A stretch of 64,000 bases of DNA from Toxoplasma gondii ME49. Taxonomy: Eukaryota; Apicomplexa; Conoidasida; Eucoccidiorida; Sarcocystidae. The stretch spans positions 2,679,864-2,743,863 of the forward strand of contig NC_031472.1 in the NCBI RefSeq assembly GCF_000006565.2, read 5' to 3'. Shown here in pieces: positions 50,273 to 63,151 of this stretch. Below the pieces are notes generated by a model that made no database searches, was not told the DNA's origin, and saw only the letters and a program-made list of their open reading frames with translations. Each line of letters begins with the position of its first letter. Within the stretch, counting starts at the first letter, position 1. The translations under genes and the position numbers were made by a program.

Positions 50273-52065
50273 TTAAAGAGGAGCCAGCAGCTGCGACTGC
50301 AAGCGATCGAGGCGCGTAGCAACACTGAAGTCGAGGACCTGCTCGCCCAAGCGCACAACCAAGCCTCCCTACAAAAAAGGTTGAACATAAAAAAAAACAG
50401 AGAATGATTCAGCAGTGTCTAGCGTGGAAGGAAGAGATCACACACAAAACACACAGTCCTGCTGCCCACGTTTCATCCCGCCTTCGCACCCACAACGCTG
50501 AACACTCATAGTGCCCAGGAAAACGCCGTCAGTGCACTCAACAGACTCTCCATTGAGATTAACTAAGTCGCGTACTTCTCTCAGATCGTCGAAGTGGCGA
50601 CTGTACATCGATTGATTCATGCACAGTATTCGGACATCACCGCCACCCCTTCTCTCCCCGCCTTATCATCTCCTGATCTCAAATCGGGACGCGAAACTTC
50701 AACCTGACACTGCCTCACTCTTACGGGACTCATCATAGTGTAACGACCTATGTGCATGAGAGACCAAAAGCTATGCAGAATGGAGGTGACACTTATAGCA
50801 GAACGCCAGTGGTTTTGGAAGTCGCCGAGGCCAAATCAATATTTCCTTACCATAATCTGAGGGCTGACAGCATAGTCGATGATAAGGCGCGCCTGGGTTC
50901 CTGCTCTATTTTGCAACGCCGCGACGATCTCTTTCTGTTGTTGTGCCGATAAAGGCTGGTTCAAAGGGTAACATACGGTCAAGCAGCAGAAACGTCAATT
51001 CAGGATTTTCGAAAGCGGCATCTAGACCACACCCCACTGGCTACACCATCTGACTGAACAGGTCAGCATGGAGTTTGATATTACTACACATAAGAAGGCA
51101 TCTAAACATCGGTACGCTCTGATACACGCCGCGCACAATCATACTTTCTAAATTCTTGCGTAGATAAGGAGACTCACTGGTAAGTAAAGAAGGGAGTTTA
51201 CTTTTTCTCTATACACGAGTGTTTCGCTGCACCTTGACGGGAGACGAACGTTGAGGGACGTTTCCTCCCGTGCATAGATTGACGTCTGCACGTGCGAAAT
51301 ATTTCATACACCGTCGCATCATCACGAATTATATGCCCATAGTTTCTTTCTCTCTGCATGCATGTATCGACGTCCATTAATCACGTACTACGCTGTGCCA
51401 CAAAAACGATACTGGAGGCAAAACCGCGAAACGTGACGGCAATGGGAGACGCGGCCGTCGAAGTCGTCTCGCCTTCTCTGCAGGGTCTCTCCGGGAGCCC
51501 TCCTTACCTTGGCGCTGGTGACAAGGCACTTGACTTCTCCCTTCTCTTTTCTGTACATGGCGTCAAACGCGTCGGCGACCCGAGCAAGCATGGGAAGTCT
51601 TTTGTTCTCAACGAGAGTCGTGAGGAGGTTGCCCGTGAGGGGGTCGAATTTATAGCGGTTGACGAGTTGTCGCAGCACGTCCAGCTTCTGCTGCACAGAC
51701 ACCGCAGGGCTGTCTACAAAGAGACGGAATTCGCTGCTGTCCTTGAGGGCATTTCGCACGCTCTCCAGATCGCCGTAGACCTTCTCCAGCTGATTCTTCT
51801 TCTTGGCCACGCGAAACAAAGCAGAAGCGTATCGGCCTTCCAGAGTCTGGCTTGCACCAGAATCCTCCGCTGCGGCCGTGCTGAAAGCGATTCGAGAAGA
51901 GAAAAGCTGAACAGCACGAGGGAGGGTGGCGGAGGGGGGGGAGAGAGACCCTCCGTGCAGTCCTCGAATTCTCACAAGGGAGAGGTTGGACGAGAGTGTG
52001 GATGGCTGACCACGAAATACAAACGAGGAAAACAACCGTCTGGAAGCCAAGAGAGGGAGCGCCAT
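50273..52065 (-). CDS. OSCP: Mitochondrial F1Fo-ATP synthase subunit OSCP (delta)
   Basis: Peripheral-stalk subunit that ties the F1 head to the stator at the mitochondrial inner membrane. Three minus-strand exons: 52065-51508, 50955-50851, 50368-50273, in phase, 252 residues, typical for OSCP with a presequence. The start ATG has context CAACATGG. The first 60 or so residues (MALPLLASRRLFSSFVFRG...) are rich in Arg, Ser and Leu and look like a mitochondrial targeting peptide. Family blocks: LEGRYASALFRVAKKKNQLEKV, FVDSPAVSVQQK, LTTLVENKRLPML, AMYRKEKGEV, LSAQQQKEIVAAL, and the signature GGLVVRLGEQVLDFSV near the C-terminus. The next gene to the right is divergent. Confidence 0.94.
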
Positions 52066-53280
52066 GTTGTCGCAGGGGAAAGCCGAAACACGAAATCGCG
52101 AGCTTCTAGACAGAAAGGACCCAGGGGCCACTACTTTCTAGGTCTGCGGAGGATTTTCGCGACTTAAACACGCATCCACCGCAATGAAAGCCGACGTTTT
52201 CTGCCCGTGATCGTATAAACAGAGCTCTCTACACTTTCCACACTTCCGCCGCGTTGTTTTCTCCCGGTGGTTCACAGTTGGCCAGACAGAGCGGCTACGC
52301 AGGGCGAAGCAGTCAGTGCGCAGGTCTGAGAAAGATGGAAAGTTGCGAAGAAACGGTAATTCTCTTCACCACGAAGAAGACGAGAAAGACACAGGAGCCA
52401 CACTGAAAGCGAAACAACGCTGACGGAACGAAGAAGACAAGGAGACAACCAAGGATTCACTTCGTGGGGAAGAAAACCGGGAACCAAAGAACTCAGGCCG
52501 TCGCCGACAGACGTGTGTATACAGAGAAGGGCAGCCAACAGAACGAAATTTGGAGGAACCTCCCTTCTTGCTGTTGCTACCAAGGGGATGATACTTGGGT
52601 TGGGTTTCAGAATGCAGTTTGCGACTGCGGATGCGCATGCTCCGAGGCCGTAAAAAAACTGCGCAGTCACCCGAGACAGAGGAAGCGGGAGCGAAAGGTC
52701 GCGACAGCGCTAGAGGGGGAAAGCGCCTCACAACCAGGGAGTAGTTACGAGACCAGGTTTGGTTTTTTCTTGGAGATTGAGGCGAGAGGGCGAAATGGCT
52801 TCAGAAGATGAAGGCAGTGGAAGGAGGGAAGTAAAGATTCAGTACCTCTCTTCCCTGTGTCTCTTCTGAGCCTGCTGCCTACCTGCGCGGCTCGTTTCAA
52901 CCCTCACAGAGACGGCGCGAGATCAAAAGACGGACAACAGACTGCTGGTTTTCAAACCGAATCTGTGAGCGTTTATTCCATGCAGGACGACAAGCTTTCT
53001 TCCTGCAGTCCTAGTGGACATAGCTTCTTTTTCCCCGGATGCACATGCGAGGCCACATCGAGCCATTAGGTGCCAACGCTCCGGTCGGCCGTTGGCGACA
53101 AATCGCGCTTCAACATCGCGACACAGCCCTCGACCCATTCTTTTTGCGGCGAGGACAGACGTCGCCTATCTCCTCATTTGTCTCGTTACTCATCTGTTCC
53201 TCCCAAAGAGAATTTCCTGCACTTGTGCACAGATGTTTACACACATGCACGCAACGAGTCCGAGTCCATTTAACCGTGTA

Positions 53281-53311
<31 letters not shown>

Positions 53312-54355
53312 CGTCGCAGTACTAACAGACTTTGATGTTTGTACCATCATCTGTCTTCCGTCCCTTCGAAGACTCCTGGCCCTACGCCGGGTATATCCTA
53401 ATTTCCTGTGTGTGTCAGTTGTGTCCCTGCGCTCGGTTCATTTGTCCTGTTCGCGAGTTTCCCTTAAAGAACACTATTTTTGAGGGCTTCTGATCCTTTC
53501 CTTGTAAGCTTCTCTTTGACGTGTCTTTTCGTCGACTTCCAGTTTCCCTCTTGGTGTGTTCCTTTATTCGCGAGCATGTTGTGGAACATCATCCAGCGCT
53601 CATTTCATCACTAGATGGTTGGGAACTACTCTTCACATTTATTTCCTGGGTATCCCTCTTTTCTCCTCACCTTCTCCACAGTATTTCTTTTCTCGTATCA
53701 TGCCTGTGTTTCGTATTCCAATATCTTTCCTGTGTTACGACCATTTCCTTCGCTTGCGTCACACTCTGCTCAACGGCTGTTCGCTGCCTCGCACGGGAGG
53801 GCAAATCCTTACTGGTTTGTTGCTGTGGTTCGCTTGATCTTCTCTCCTCTATTGTCGTATTTGTTTCCGTTCATTTCCTGTTCCCCCGTCATGGCCAAAC
53901 TGTTGGCGCTATCTCCTTAGTTTTTGCCTACGTAGTGTCAGTCTCCTTGCTCTACCCTGTCGGATCGGCCTTCGCTCTAGGGGGAAGTCCCTTCACATTG
54001 AAAGCGAGAGTCGTCATCTTGCTTCAGTTGTTCCCGAGCAGCCGGATCGTGCTGGTTAGGTGATCTAACCACATTTCGTAGACACGATCACTGAATGCTC
54101 TTTGGGGGATAACGTAACGGTACAGTCTGTAAACACCGAACTCCTCAGTTTAACTTGATGAGTCAACTAGGTGCAAACTTTACGTCCGTACCTTGGTCCG
54201 ATCTCGCCTAGAGAGAGAGTGGCGCGAGACTTGGGTGAGTTGCCTTGCCGCGAAGTGTCTTCGCTTTCGTTCTGTGCGTTCACTTCGTCAGTTGCTTCCT
54301 TGTGGCCAGGCTGGGTGCCACGCTGTGTGTCTGGGGATGCAAAGACAACAGTGAT
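52066..54355. promoter_or_regulatory. Head-to-head intergenic region between OSCP and the Kir channel gene
   Basis: About 2.3 kb between the opposed starts. The middle has a (TA)n tract, and 53380-54060 is strongly pyrimidine-rich on the plus strand, which explains a long hydrophobic but non-ATG open frame at 53521-54063. No specific promoter motif is claimed. Confidence 0.5.
53280..53308. repeat. (TA)n microsatellite upstream of the Kir channel gene
   Basis: Pure TA dinucleotide tract in the OSCP/Kir spacer. Confidence 0.95.
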
Positions 54356-57300
54356 ATGTCGCCGTCTTCTCGCGAAGGCGGCCCTCACCCCGTCGTCCCC
54401 CTGGGAGGCGGGCCTTCTTCGCCTGCGTCCCCTCCCCAAAAGGGAGACGAAGAGCTTGGAACTCAAAGACAAGCTTCGTTTCGATCGAGTCGTGGCACGG
54501 CAGCATTCGAAAGCGCCGCCGCAGCCATGGCAGGCTCATTTAGCCTCCCTCTCGGTCCCGAAGCTGGGGTCTGTCGTACCCCCCTTCTCGCTTCCCTTTC
54601 TTCTCCCCTGGAGTCTGAGACGGGGCCTTGCAGTCAACCAAATGCCCGCGACGTCTGGCCGTCCCTGTGTTTTGCTCACTCGTCGGCTGCTCGTCATGCG
54701 ACAGAGAGATTGGTTGGCGATGCGCCGAGATCGCGCACGGAGTGTGTCCCGCCTTCTCTGCTCTTCCACCACTCAACAGCCAGCTTCGCCCACAGAGCGT
54801 CTCCTTCTTTGTGCCCTCCGGGCCACGATGCGTCCTTCCGCCCTACCACCGACGTGCTGCCTCCGTCGCCGCGAGGCCCGTTCTTCCTTGTCGATGACGA
54901 TTCACCCTCGAAATTCGTCTCGTGTAGCGCGGGGTGTTGCCTTCAACATTCGCCGCGAAGACTGCGAGAGGCCCCGGAAGAAAGTCTACACTTCGCGGCT
55001 TCCTTCGATTGTGCATCAGACGCGGGAAACCATGGGCTCGATGCTGACGACCAGAGCACGCCGCGAGGACTCTGTCGTGCGTCTGCCTTTGGCCTATCTC
55101 TCCCTTTCTCCTCGTCGGCCACGAGGCGCCTCCCACACCCCCCAGACCGGCTAGGTTCGGAGTCAAGAAACAGCTACTCTCGCGGCGCAACCCACCCGCT
55201 TCTTCCCTCATCTCAACCGTACTCCGGAGATACTTTAGAAGACGAGGCAAGACGAGTCTGTCGCGGCTGCTGTCGCAGCGCCAGAAAGCGAGACGGGCGA
55301 CACGATTTCGAATTTTCTGATCAGCGCCATGCCGGCTGCGGCCTCGAGGGTCGCGAGCGTTCTTTGGAGACGCGCGATTGCCGTGACCAGGGGCGCTACT
55401 CGCGAGAAGGCAACCGACAAAACGTGCAAGCCTTTCTTGGATCGGGTGGCACATACAACGTCCTGCATAAGTGGAGATACACTCATGGCTACTTGGATTT
55501 CATCTTGAACGACAGATTTCACGTCATTCTCTCCATGAAATGGGCGCATCTTGTTTTCCTCGTTTTCGCCGTCGTTGTCGGTTGGGCTGCATTCCTCGCA
55601 CGTAGGTTCGAAGGGGAGACCAGACAGGACGTCTGTGAAAGGGCGACGACACGCTTACTTAACGAAAGCAAAACGATACTGTTTGAAGCGAGAAACGATT
55701 TTTTCATAGACAAGACCAGCCTCAGGTTAGGTGCAGGGGCCACTGTCGTGTCACGCTTCTAACGAGCCCCTGGATCTGTCCCCGTCTTCACAGCGGCGTC
55801 CCACGGGTTCATGCGAAAAACCCCAAACCAAAAAGGTGCCTTTGCGGCCTCGCTGTGCCTGCGTAGATCTAGCGATAAAACTACCAACGGCGCCGGGTCC
55901 ATATTTAGATAGTGACGGATTCCAGAGCGAAAATGTCACGTCCGTAACCAGGCGCACACAGGGTGAGCTGATGCCTGTGTTTTTGGTTTCCCTTGGCGTT
56001 GCTGGGTGTCGGGAGGCACCGTTGGTGCCTTGCGGGTGGGGCTGCCTTAGACTTCATATAGCTCCCGATGCGCACGAGTGCTGGGCGTGTCTTTCTGTAG
56101 GCTGATGGCCACGCATGTCTCTCGAGATGGCGAGAAGACCACGGCGAATGTACGAGGCCGACCTGAAAGTCTGAAGCACAGAGCAGCGCGCTGCGCTGTA
56201 GCTGAGTGGTCCCTGCCCTCGCCGAGTTATCGTGTGCATCTCAGTACGGTGAAGTTCAGCAACCACGTGAAGCTGGACGGATCCAGTTGCTGCATCCGTT
56301 GGTCGTGTGCGTTCAGTTATTCTGGCGGTCTTGACAGGAGGCGCGATTCAGCGGTGTCTAGGCCCGGACGCTGCCAATGTGCTGGACTATTACTTCTTCG
56401 TGATCGAGACGATGTTTGCCATAGGCTATGGGAGCCCCCGGTAAGAACAAGCGTAGGGAAAGATCTACATCCGGGGTGGGGCTTCTCTGTCCCTCTTCGG
56501 AAATTCCAGGAATCGCACGGATCACGCCTGCTCGTACGAGGTCTCGGGGTGTCTCCGTTCCTCGGCGTGCCTAGCCTAGTGTTTGCGCTGAAGGTTCCAA
56601 CATCGCGTCCGGCGGATGTCCTTGTCTTTGGCCTTGCGCAGGGCACCCACTTGTCAAACGACGAGTTTGTTTGTCACTCCGACGGCCGTTTCTGGCATTC
56701 TTATCAACTCTGTCGTCCTCGGGGTTGTCTTTCAGAAGTTCTCCGCAGCCTCCAAGCGCAAGTGGGCACTGGCCTTCTCCAACTGTCTCGTTGGCCAACC
56801 AAGGTGAGTGGCTGTGGATGAATGGCTCTTCCTGTAGTCGCCGTCCTTTTCCTAGTTTGTCTATGTTCCCTTCCAGCAGCCACGGGGCACAGAACCGTTC
56901 CTCTCGAGGCGCCCTCGGTGCTTTTCAATCGGGCCTTGTGGGTCTGCGGGCCTTCAGTGCCCCCGAGCACTTCGTGCCCTGCTCTTTTGGCATCGTGCTG
57001 TCATCAGGTATGGGTGTTTCGTTTGTATCTCCTCCTTTCCACATTTTACCTTCGACTTGGCGCTGTCTGGCTGTGTTCCGTTCCAGCTTCCCAGTGCCTT
57101 CCCACCTGGTGATCAATTCTTCGGTGTCCCTTGAGAAGGAACCGCACCTCCCCCCGCGAGAGATGGTCTACGGATGCTGCGCCAGCGTCCACGATGGGGG
57201 GAATCCAGGATTAGAGGCCGAGCAAGATTGTGAGAACGGTGACCCTGGTCTAAGATGCAGACAGGAGTCGGCGTCGACGGGAGATGTGTGTGGGGAGACA

Positions 57301-60300
57301 GCCGAGAGAACGCAGTCGTCCGAAGGGGAAGGCCCTTCAACAACAAGGGACGCGCAAGAAATGCTGGAGCTGAATCGGCGGATCGACGTTGCAATCGAAA
57401 GCAGCCAGTCAGAGGCGGACGGAAACGAGGCTGCTCCCGCTTCTCACAGACGCACGCGGAGGTCCCGGACTGACGAGCAGAAAAGCGACGGATCCGATGC
57501 TTCCCCAGGTGAGGCAGGTGTGAAGGAAACCACCGCAGCGCCACGAAACGGCTCAGGTGCCTATGGATGCCGGGGGTCTCTGGCGATCAAACAGAGAATG
57601 GCAAACGCTGATGGTGAGGAGGATGGGCAGCACGATCCTTCAAGCCCTTCGGGAGAGCGCCATTGCTGGCTAGCGTCTGGCGCAAGCCCATCTCAGAGGG
57701 TTACTGTTCATGAAGAGAAACTGTGGTTTGAAGTGCGCCTCCAGGACTAGAAATGGAAATCGAAAGAGTGACATAGCGACAGATGGAGTGGCCGGTGACA
57801 CCACACCGTCGCTAGGTTCACCAGATGTAAATTGTTAGAGGCGTTTTTCTTCAGTAAGATATGGGAAATCAAGAGAAAAGTGCAAGAATCTTCGTCACTT
57901 TTTGTGGCTCACGTGCCTCTTAGCCGTACATATCAAACACTCATTCATACACATATGCATCCTAATATTTGTGTCCGTGTCGATGGACAAACCGGACTGC
58001 GTGTGAACGTCATAGGTCATGAGGCGCCGCCTGAACGGTTTTCCCCGTATCTCAGACTGGTGCCTTTCGTGTGTCTCCGGAGATGTTTTTGTGTTTCGTT
58101 TCCAGGCTCCGCCTCTCCTTGTTGCCGGACAGGAGCGACAAGTGAGCAAGACGGGGAGGCACATCGAGACACGCGGCAGGAGACTTTCGCTGCGGTCGGC
58201 GTCTTTGCGTGTCGCGGGGGACATAGGGACCTGACGGCAACGGGCCTGAGCCAGACGGATTCCTGTTCGTACGACGTCAACGGCGAGCGAGAAGAAGCCG
58301 AGGGGTTTGGGTTCGACGCAAGCGAAGATCGCCAACCGTGCTCGCGGGCGCGAGAAGGTACGAAGGAAAGCACACAGAGAGTGGAGGGTGGCAGCAGCCA
58401 ACGCTGTTGCGGAAGGAGGATCCCGGGGCGGACTGAAGGCAACTGTCCAGGAAAGGGTATAAAACCCGTGAACGTTGGAGATCAGGGGCGAACAAGGGTG
58501 GGGGCACCCAATTTCTGAAGAAAAAGCGCCACAGGGAGGGAACGACCGAAAATATGAACGAAGCGGCCAGACGAAAGACGGGCGGGACTAGGAAGACGGG
58601 CACATGCCATGGCACAGGACCCGGGTAAAGCGAGTTAGGACACGCAGCCCGGAGGCATCGACAAGACAGACGCCAACGGTGGTACACACCCTCACTACGC
58701 AGAATGATAACAGATGTTGAGGGACAAGAGCGCATCAACCACAGCCAAAACCAGACAAACCAGGGCTACCGAGAAAGCCAGCGAACTTATCTCTCATTGA
58801 GCACCGGGCGCCGGTGGTGGAACGTCGAATCGGCATCAAACAAGGACATGTAGATGCAACGCAAGTCATCTATAGAGAGTCGAGTTTTCCGCCGTATTTA
58901 TACTCTACCGGTGTGTGGTTAATCAGGATTAGGCATCGACATCCACAACGGAATAGGGAGGTCAAGAGACACGAGAGAAGTCTAGACCAAAGGTGGCGTC
59001 TTGACATATGACGCTAGTTTAGTGTTGACATGAGGAACCGCGCTTTTTTTTCTTTATCCACCTCCTTTCAGAAACGTCACTGAAATCGGCATTGACTGCT
59101 CCATCCATAAGCGGTCACCTCAGCTCCTTCGGGCCGCAGGACCTGCCTCACTCTCTCTGTCGTGCTCCCTCCTCATCGACGTGGCAACACTACCGTCTGT
59201 CGTTTCGAGTGATCAACGTGACGCATCACTCCTTCTTCAATCCTAAACTATGTCTCTATCTCTTAGTAAGCGTCTGAGATCCCGCGACGGTATCGTTAGA
59301 CTCTATGAGAAGCGGGGTCGCCTCATCGGGTGTGTCGGTCTCCATACTACAGCCACATGAGCTTCTAGCAGGTTTCTGTCTACTGGAGCCCCAGTTGAGC
59401 TCCCGCGCCGGCCCACGCTCCGTTGCCGTTTGCTCGACTCCTGACTGGGTGGTCACTTCAGCTCGGTTCTGTGTTACCTTCCACCAGTGTGTCACTGTGC
59501 CTTCCCGTAGCGGTTGCACACTCTTATCGAAACACAGTGCTGTCGTAAATAGACACGGTGAATGGCTTGGTGCGCTGTGGAGAGGGACAGCCATGATGGG
59601 CGCCTATGTGGATCTCCGTTTGTCTCGTTTGATGTCTGGTCTGTCTGATATGAGGTTTCCCACTCTTGAATCCTAGGAATGGGCCTCAAGTCTTTTTGGC
59701 ACGTTCGTCTCTGCTGGCCTGCTCTCCGAGCTGTGGTGTCAGCTGTGGCTCCATAGGCGTCAAAGATGCTGTGGCTCTAGGATACCGGGATGCCCCGACC
59801 TTTGCTCCACTGTGGTCGTTGGTGGGCCCTTTACGTTTTTAGAAACACAGTGACCGAGGCCTGCGCATCCGACAATTTCCCACGTTCCGCACGGACACCC
59901 CTCTTGAATTCCTTGAGATGCCCATTACGGTCACGGTAAGGACTGTATATATAAGTGTATAACTAGATAATTAGATATGACAATTTCTATTTGCTCTCGC
60001 CTTTGTTGTTGAAAAAGCAACGAGGGACATGGAGCGCAAGTGTCAAGGGCGCGGAGACAAGCAGAGGAACACCAAGAGGGGAGAAGGAAACAAGGTGCAA
60101 GAAGCAGGAGACGAAAGGGAACGCGACGTGAGAGAAACACATCTACCCTCACGTTTACCCATGCATCAAGTGCACGTATATACGCGTCTGCAGTCACACT
60201 CTATTGCCTGTTTGCGTTTCAAGAATGGCGAACAGGATGGGGATGGCTTATGCGCACGGAGAATGTGAGCGAAGAAGGGCCCTTCGCCGCGCGTGTGGCT

Positions 60301-61718
60301 TCTTCATTTCTCTTGACAGATCTTTCCCCACTTCTTCGAGTAGCCATTCGATGCGGGGAAACGTATGGCCAAGCGCCGCCTTCAAGCGATTCGCATTCAG
60401 ACCGATTTTGCCGTATGAATAAGTGTGATGTCTGTGCATTTGCGATAAGGCATTTGAGTTTTTGTTGGGAGATATTGTTCGGTGCCTTTCAGGATGGGCA
60501 CAGTCGCAATTGCACCACGTGTATGAAGCGCACTTGAGAGGTTGCAACTCGATTCCTTCATTTTTTGTGTGTCTGGGTGTCTTCTCACTAGGTAGACACC
60601 TGCGATCGAGACTGTCCTCTCCGAGAGGTGACAGCAGACGAGCTACGGCACGATGGCAATGCGTACGAGATCCTCTCGCTGCTGTCCTTTACTGACAATC
60701 ACACGTCGCGGCCTGTCGAAATTCGAAAAAGGTCAGATTCTCGATTCAACCGTACCGGTCCTCAAAGACGTGATCACATGTACGCCATCTCTAATGTATG
60801 CGTGTTATTACTGTCTACCTACCTGGTCCTGTCTATACACCTATTGGCACACTTGCGCTACCGAGGCGGCGCCAGCTTCTCACTTGTTGATCTGGATGTT
60901 TCATCGGATCCTTCTGTCTACATGTCTCTGGTGTGTGAAGTGGTCCCTCTCCGGGGGCTGACCGCGCGTCACCGCCGGATCCCTCTCAGGAAGTCGAAAC
61001 TGTTCGACGCAAAGTCCCGCATCGCGGCAAACATCTGCTGGTTGCTGCTTTATTCTCTTTTTCCTTCTTCGCCTCAGCTGGAGTCTACGGTCCATTAAAT
61101 GGGGAGAAAAGTTCACCCCTATTGTCCGGCCTCCGTCAGCGTTGACGGTTTCTGCTGGTCAGTCTTCACGAACACGGTACCTAATCGTATCCCTATCAAA
61201 GACGTGGTTGATAGACGCGTAGACATTTAAATTATATTCATATGCGTCTACGCGTGCACTCTATGCCCTGCGTACACGTTCTTTTTATCTCGATGCGTCT
61301 CTAGTGCTCAGTCGAATATTAATCAATTCCGTTGCTCATCACGCTCATTCGTACATGGTTGTAAGTGCATTGAGCACTTCTAGGAATGTGTGTTTCGCGG
61401 CTAAAAAACAAAAGCTGTTGGCTATTTGCGTTAGCATCAGTATTATCTCATGTGAACAAGGACATGCACTAATAGGTGCGTAATCACGTGTGTCCCAGTG
61501 TATACCAACGAAGCTGCTCAAAATGGTCGCACATTCGAGGCATAAAAATGCCTACTTGTGGTCCGTATTCCCGGTGTTTAATGCGCGTGTGTTTATGTCA
61601 TTTGTCCAGGTGGCTACGAAGTAGATGTAGACGCTTTGAGCACAACCGAGGTGAGCCCTGTTCCCGTAGGAACTTTCACACGTTGCAGACGAGACAAACC
61701 TCTTCGGAGTGGACACAG
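54356..61718 (+). CDS. Inward-rectifier-type (Kir) potassium channel with large insertions
   Basis: Two-transmembrane potassium channel. Exons joined in phase: 54356-55601, 56338-56440, 56642-56803, 57087-57508, 58106-58456, 59072-59265, 59843-59935, 60592-60731, 61078-61157, 61610-61650, 61689-61718, about 954 residues so far; the final exon and stop are not resolved. ATG 54356 is the first in a frame that runs open upstream. About 340 low-complexity residues precede a Kir slide helix (YLDFILNDRFHVIL), TM1 (LVFLVFAVVVGWAAFLA), pore helix and filter (FFVIETMFAIGYGSPR), and TM2 (ILINSVVLGVVFQKFSAASK). Then come about 257 polar, acidic residues (exons 4-5, placed by phase). The cytoplasmic domain follows: RLSFRVINV, DTPLEFLEMPITV, CPLREVTADEL, YEILSLLSF, RSIKWGEKFTPIV and YEVDVDALS, in the order of animal Kir channels. 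The filter Thr of TIGYG is Ala here. Confidence 0.85.
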
Positions 61719-63151
61719 GGTAAGCGGACAAGGCATGCGCACGTACATGTTTGCGTCGACGCATGTGTGCCCTTCAATCGGCGCCGTACGAATCCACAAG
61801 TAGCTGAATTGCTTGTGGCTGTGCGCACTTGCATGTTTCTGTTGCGGTTCAGCGGGCGCAGTTGTGCTAGGTTGAAGGGCTACGCAAAGCAAACATGAGG
61901 CACTCTTCTGCGAAAGATGCGCTACACGTTTGCCTTCGACCTGCCGCTGTCTTTCTCCTGGAATTATTCCCAGCATAACAGGTTCCATGATTTTCAGTTG
62001 CTCGGGTCATCTAATACAGGAGCGGTAGCGAAAATGGCGACAAAGAAGGAAGATGGAAAGGACAAGACTGACAAAGCGATTTTGAGCGCAAGAGCGTCAC
62101 GAATGTTGGGGGGGCAGTTCGAGCGTTCAAATCGCATCCCATTGCGGTCTGCATATAGACGCATCGCGTAGCGTGGCGAGCATACACGTTCCTGAAGCTG
62201 AAGGGTTGCAGACATCGCCAGAGCAGCACTATGCGACGAGCATTGTACGCATGTCCAGGCATCGCCTCCCAAGAAACGAATTGTAGTTGAACAACGCTTC
62301 CAAAAAGTCACGTCAATGAATGCTATGCTATCTCTTTGCACGGCGCACACTGCGAACTCCCAGAGATAGCCGCGTGACAAACAAACATGCATGGTAACAA
62401 AGCTGAAGCCGTTCACCACACCGAGCACTGATCCCACAATTGTGGTGCGGCGGCTTTCGATTTCCAGTGTGAGTGAGACTCACGTGCAACAGCGTTTGCC
62501 CTGCACATACGGGTGCTTGAGAGATATGCTCTTCCGGTAAAGAATAAAAATCTAGGTCCAGCCAGGTATCACAGTATCCCAGGTCGGCACACTGATTCCT
62601 GTCCATATACGACTTCAATCGTAACTGTTTTTCGCCCGCCGAAAGGAGACTCTACGTCCACTGGCGGTCTGCTTTGGGTTTGCCAACGTGTGGCGAGGAA
62701 ACAATACTAAGGCGCGAACAGCGTTCGTGAAGCTGTTAGAGCCACAAGCATTGCCATGACAGAGACGTGAGAAACAAAATGACCGATCTGGACGCCCTGT
62801 CCTTACTCTGACAGGTGACCGTCACATTCGAGCCACGGTCTGCTCCAGACCCTCACCGTTTGTCTCCTCTCGAATTTCCTGTATTTCGCGGGCCACTACA
62901 GACTTTACCTACGCTGTGGCTGTCAAATGAGTCGTCCACTATTTGCTATTTAATTACCTCTCGGGCTGCTGCGCCTGTGCGCTCTGCCCTGTTGTGTCGC
63001 CCCTTGCTGTCGCTCGGAGCGACAACGACTCACTTCCAATAAGACGTGCATGCGATGCCTGGCCAGTTATTCCACAGCCTATCGAGTCCTGGTGGACGCC
63101 AGCCCGGCACGTGCTGCGACGGGGGCGTCCTGACGAGAACAAAACTTCGCA
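61719..63151. other. Region after the last resolved Kir exon
   Basis: Must contain the end of the Kir gene. Possible terminal exons in phase 0 are a short one after TTCAG at about 61850 (five codons then TAG) and a 75-codon frame from 62815 after GACAG. I cannot choose between them. The next reading frame is on the opposite strand. Confidence 0.45.

Noticed and set aside
53521..54063. 180-codon hydrophobic plus-strand frame upstream of the Kir gene
   Set aside because: It starts with GTG, lies in a T/C-rich tract and has no recognisable family pattern; hydrophobicity follows from T-rich codons.
56194..56262. TAGCTGAGTGG resembling a tRNA A-box
   Set aside because: No matching B-box (the following GTTCAGCAAC lacks the required pattern) and no acceptor stem could be paired.
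57690..57750. Segment reading VTVHEEKLWFEVRLQD, similar to a Kir cytoplasmic beta strand
   Set aside because: The same strand is already supplied by RLSFRVINV in the exon at 59072, and a CAG|GTGAGG donor at 57508 removes this stretch in the phase-consistent model. It remains an alternative if cDNA shows read-through.
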